Positions 61,822 through 64,000 of a stretch of DNA of 64,000 bases are shown here, piece by piece (positions within the stretch are counted from its first letter, which is position 1; each line of letters opens with the position of its first letter). Where the stretch lies: the NCBI RefSeq assembly GCF_000020125.1, contig NC_010676.1, positions 1,240,001-1,304,000 of the forward strand, written 5' to 3'. The translations under genes and the position numbers were made by a program. The notes beneath the pieces were generated by a model. It was not told the origin of the DNA. It made no database searches and saw only the letters and a list, made by a program, of their open reading frames with translations. This DNA comes from Paraburkholderia phytofirmans PsJN (GTDB taxonomy: Bacteria; Pseudomonadota; Gammaproteobacteria; Burkholderiales; Burkholderiaceae).

Positions 61822-62549
61822 TGCAATTCACCGCTGCAACGTATGGGTTAAGTCTCGTCGCCGGGTCGGCATCGGTGCTGTCTCCCTGTGTCCTTCCGCT
61901 GCTCCCGATACTCGCGACGTCAGCATTAGCTAAACATCGATTCGGCGTCATCGCGCTGGCAGCCGGCCTGGCCATTTCGTTTGCGGGCGTCGGCATATTT
62001 CTCGCCACGCTTGGAGCGTCAGCGGGACTGGACCCTGAGATTCTTCGACGCTGGGCTGCGAGCCTGATGCTGTTCTTCGGTCTTGTCATGTTATCGGGCA
62101 CGCTTCAAAGGGCTTTTTCGCGGCTCAGTTCTGTCATCGGTGCAAAGGGCCAGCAGGCGCTCGACGATGTGAAAGGAAACGGATTGCTCGGGCAGGCGAT
62201 GATCGGGCTGTTGCTGGGGTTCGTCTGGACCCCCTGCGTCGGCCCGACGCTGGGTGCGGCAACGTCGCTGGCGGCACAAGGTCAGGACCTCGGCCATATT
62301 GCCATCGTGATGGCGCTGTTCGGTTTGGGTGCGGCGCTGCCGCTCGTTTTGCTCGGAACGATCTCGAGAGTTTCGCTCACGAAGGTGCGCGGCACGCTTG
62401 CCGCGTGGGGCAAGACGGCCCGCTGGACGCTCGGTGCCCTTTTCGTTGTCATGGGAACGATCGTCATCACCGGCGTCGACCGTCAGTTGGAAACCCTTCT
62501 CCTGTCCGTCAGTCCAGCCTGGCTCACTACTCTGACAACATCCCTATGA
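61821..62549 (+). CDS. ccdA: Cytochrome c biogenesis/thiol transport protein CcdA
   Basis: 242 residues with six transmembrane segments. The two redox cysteines are in ASVLSPCVLPLLPILATS and LGFVWTPCVGPTLGAATS. CcdA carries electrons from cytosolic thioredoxin across the membrane to periplasmic partners such as the preceding thioredoxin-like protein. Coupled by a TGATG overlap. Confidence 0.92.
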   Translation: MQFTAATYGLSLVAGSASVLSPCVLPLLPILATSALAKHRFGVIALAAGLAISFAGVGIFLATLGASAGLDPEILRRWAASLMLFFGLVMLSGTLQRAFSRLSSVIGAKGQQALDDVKGNGLLGQAMIGLLLGFVWTPCVGPTLGAATSLAAQGQDLGHIAIVMALFGLGAALPLVLLGTISRVSLTKVRGTLAAWGKTARWTLGALFVVMGTIVITGVDRQLETLLLSVSPAWLTTLTTSL

Positions 62550-62613
62550 GAACGGGTCTGCGGCACGTCGGCGCAGGGAGCTACTGTCCGCATGACTCGC
62601 CAGGCAAGCGGTG

Positions 62614-63576
62614 TCATGACAAGGTGTGTAGCTGCCCCGTAACGCGCGCAATGAGTGCCAGGTCTGGTGAGGGAGCCAAGTCGGCGGCACTCGCCTTGTT
62701 TCCCGTCGGCAGCATCGTGGAGAACATGCCTTTGAATCGGTAGCCTGCTGTGCAGGCTGGACAATATACTTCGGTATCCTTGAGTGTATCCGACCTGACG
62801 ACCACAGTTGGACCGCACGTCTGGCAATACTGGAGGGGTATTCCTTCATCGCTATGGCCTGCGATGTGGTACAGGTTGAGGCTCCCACCCAGTGTCAGAA
62901 ACATTTCTCCATATTCGCGATTGAACTGCGTGCCGAGATTGTCGCGTACGACAGCAAAGGCATCGTCAATCGGCATTGCCTTACGGTACGGGCGTGTACT
63001 GGTCATGGCGTCAAAGGCGTCGCAGATGCCGATGATTGCGGCCATGGGGGTGATCTCATTGCCAGCGAGGCCTAACGGATAAGCCTTGCCGTCGGGTCGC
63101 TCGTGGTGGGCGTAAACTGCGTCAGCGATGCGTTCGCCGAAAGGGTGCTTCGCAAGCAGTCGTTTGCCGACTTCAGGGTGCGTTCTGATGACGGCATACT
63201 CCGCAGCGGTCAAACGCTCTGTTTTGAGCAAGACCGAATCGGGAACGGCGATTTTGCCCAGATCATGCAGGAATCCACCCACCGAGACGTTCGCCGCATC
63301 GCGATCCGAAAGACCAATCTGTCGTGCCAGCAGACTCGCGTAACGGGAGACTCGCCACAAATGTCCGCCGGTGTAGGGGTCTCGGGCCTCTACCACCCAC
63401 GCAAGTGCGAGCAGACTATCAAGAAGCGGTCGATCCACACTGTGTGCGGATTCCGCCTGGCCGAACAGACGTGAAGCGAGGCTGAGCATCGTTTTTAGAG
63501 TCATGGTCACAATGGAAGCATTTCTCAGGGACATTTCTGGCAAACGGGAAGCCGCTGCAAACGACGGACTGTCCAT
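62614..63576 (-). CDS. HD-GYP domain protein with C-terminal zinc ribbon
   Basis: 320 residues. The HD signature GFLHDLGKIAVPDSVLLK and the HHERPDGKAYPLGLAGNEI segment identify an HD-GYP phosphodiesterase. The loop reads AYP instead of GYP, so hydrolysis of cyclic di-GMP may be weakened. Residues about 252-290 hold two CxxC pairs (QYCQTCGP and VYCPACTAG), a zinc ribbon not usual for this family. The best start is unclear: the ATG at 63576 and internal ones at 63531 and 63504 have no good ribosome-binding site. The preceding genes are on the other strand. Confidence 0.85.
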   Translation of the reverse strand: MDSPSFAAASRLPEMSLRNASIVTMTLKTMLSLASRLFGQAESAHSVDRPLLDSLLALAWVVEARDPYTGGHLWRVSRYASLLARQIGLSDRDAANVSVGGFLHDLGKIAVPDSVLLKTERLTAAEYAVIRTHPEVGKRLLAKHPFGERIADAVYAHHERPDGKAYPLGLAGNEITPMAAIIGICDAFDAMTSTRPYRKAMPIDDAFAVVRDNLGTQFNREYGEMFLTLGGSLNLYHIAGHSDEGIPLQYCQTCGPTVVVRSDTLKDTEVYCPACTAGYRFKGMFSTMLPTGNKASAADLAPSPDLALIARVTGQLHTLS

Positions 63577-63734
63577 TTTGTTTTGTGCGGTCGACGTGTT
63601 ATGCCAGTGCGACCTCGCCCCTTGAATTCGTTCAGAAAGTGCTTCGGGTTACACGGAAGAGGGTATTTATTTGCGACGGCAATGCGGTCCAAACCGAGTA
63701 CTGACCTGCGCTCATCTGAAGAAATTGTGTCATG

Positions 63735-64000
63735 TCATCCGGCGGATGAATTGCTTTTCGCTGTTCTGGCGGGCGTGGCGTTGTCGAGCGCATGGAAGAG
63801 CGTCGAAGTTTGCAAGATCTCAGGCAGCAATTGCCCTTGTGGCATGCGAGGCCCATATACCACGTCGAGCGGAATGCCGAAACGACCGAAACGCTGGATG
63901 TAGGCGAGCACTCCGGGGTTATACCGGCTCCAGTCGGCTCGCATGCGCACGATATTGTCCTGTCTGAGCCGGGTGCGCACGGCAGCCGTGTCCAGAACGG
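63735..64000 (-). CDS. DsbD-like thiol:disulfide interchange protein, C-terminal end (5' part outside window)
   Basis: The frame is open to the window edge on the minus strand. The visible residues (VRMRADWSRYNPGVLAYIQRFGRFGIPLDVVYGPRMPQGQLLPEILQTSTLFHALDNA in sections) match the thioredoxin-like gamma domain of DsbD/ScsB: K-A-D-W-T-x-x-(N/D)P, F-G-R-x-G-(V/I)-P and the LPE(I/L)L ending. The CxxC lies outside the window. Its closeness to thioredoxin and ccdA genes points to a thiol-redox region. Confidence 0.8.
   Translation of the reverse strand, partial: VLDTAAVRTRLRQDNIVRMRADWSRYNPGVLAYIQRFGRFGIPLDVVYGPRMPQGQLLPEILQTSTLFHALDNATPARTAKSNSSAG

Overview
The window looks like a chromosomal segment of a high-GC betaproteobacterium of the Burkholderia/Paraburkholderia type. 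I infer this from the paired classical porins, the many LysR regulators, the gfa-frmA formaldehyde pair, and two small ORFs that resemble Burkholderia hypothetical families; no rRNA or tRNA confirms it. I found no CRISPR array or intact mobile element. The only transposon trace is a decayed IS6-type transposase fragment near 40.6-40.8 kb.

Layout. 0-6 kb: a partial porin; a LysR gene divergent from a glutathione transferase and a three-domain FMN/FAD/2Fe-2S oxidoreductase; a Tat-exported epoxide hydrolase. 6-9.3 kb: a decapitated Lrp/AsnC gene, a MarR-acetyltransferase fusion with a palindromic operator, and a membrane diguanylate cyclase. 9.5-15.1 kb (minus strand): a cobalt nitrile hydratase operon (CobW-type GTPase, DUF1097, beta, alpha, accessory protein, CbtB, CbtA), followed by a GlxA-like regulator. 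15.5-19.2 kb: an unusual BTAD-alpha/beta hydrolase fusion divergent from a flavoprotein, plus a DUF3303 protein.

19.3-40.5 kb is the most interesting part. It holds an exported sulfatase and its formylglycine-generating enzyme, an acyl-CoA ligase, a MalT-type LuxR regulator, enoyl-CoA hydratase, two SCP-x type thiolases, four acyl-CoA dehydrogenases (two adjacent, probably heteromeric), a MaoC hydratase, a multifunctional-enzyme-type dehydrogenase, an alpha-methylacyl-CoA racemase/CoA-transferase family protein, a porin and an HSD10-type dehydrogenase. Six copies of one 21-bp palindrome (CACCCCT-N7-AGGGGTG) lie in the non-coding regions of this block, and I saw none elsewhere. I read this as a single regulon for uptake, desulfation, activation and beta-oxidation of a bulky or methyl-branched, possibly sulfated, carboxylic substrate, with the MalT-type protein as the likely regulator. 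The substrate is unknown.

40.6-47.1 kb: IS remnant, gfa-frmA, two small hypothetical genes, alanine dehydrogenase, a nonsense-mutated pntA fragment, a decayed stretch, and an AhpF N-terminal domain without its reductase half. 47.2-54.1 kb: MHS-type transporter plus M20 peptidase with a divergent LysR, and an Old Yellow Enzyme/AhpD-like pair with a divergent LysR. 54.2-58.4 kb (minus strand): a complete sigF-nrsF and bufferin (bufABC) metal-stress locus, with a textbook SigF promoter (GTAACC-N16-CGAA) in front of bufA and a second nrsF at the end. 58.4-64 kb: an internally deleted SDR, a glutathione transferase with divergent TetR, a cysteine-cluster protein, a periplasmic thioredoxin with CcdA, an HD-GYP protein with a zinc ribbon, and the C-terminus of a DsbD-like protein running off the window.
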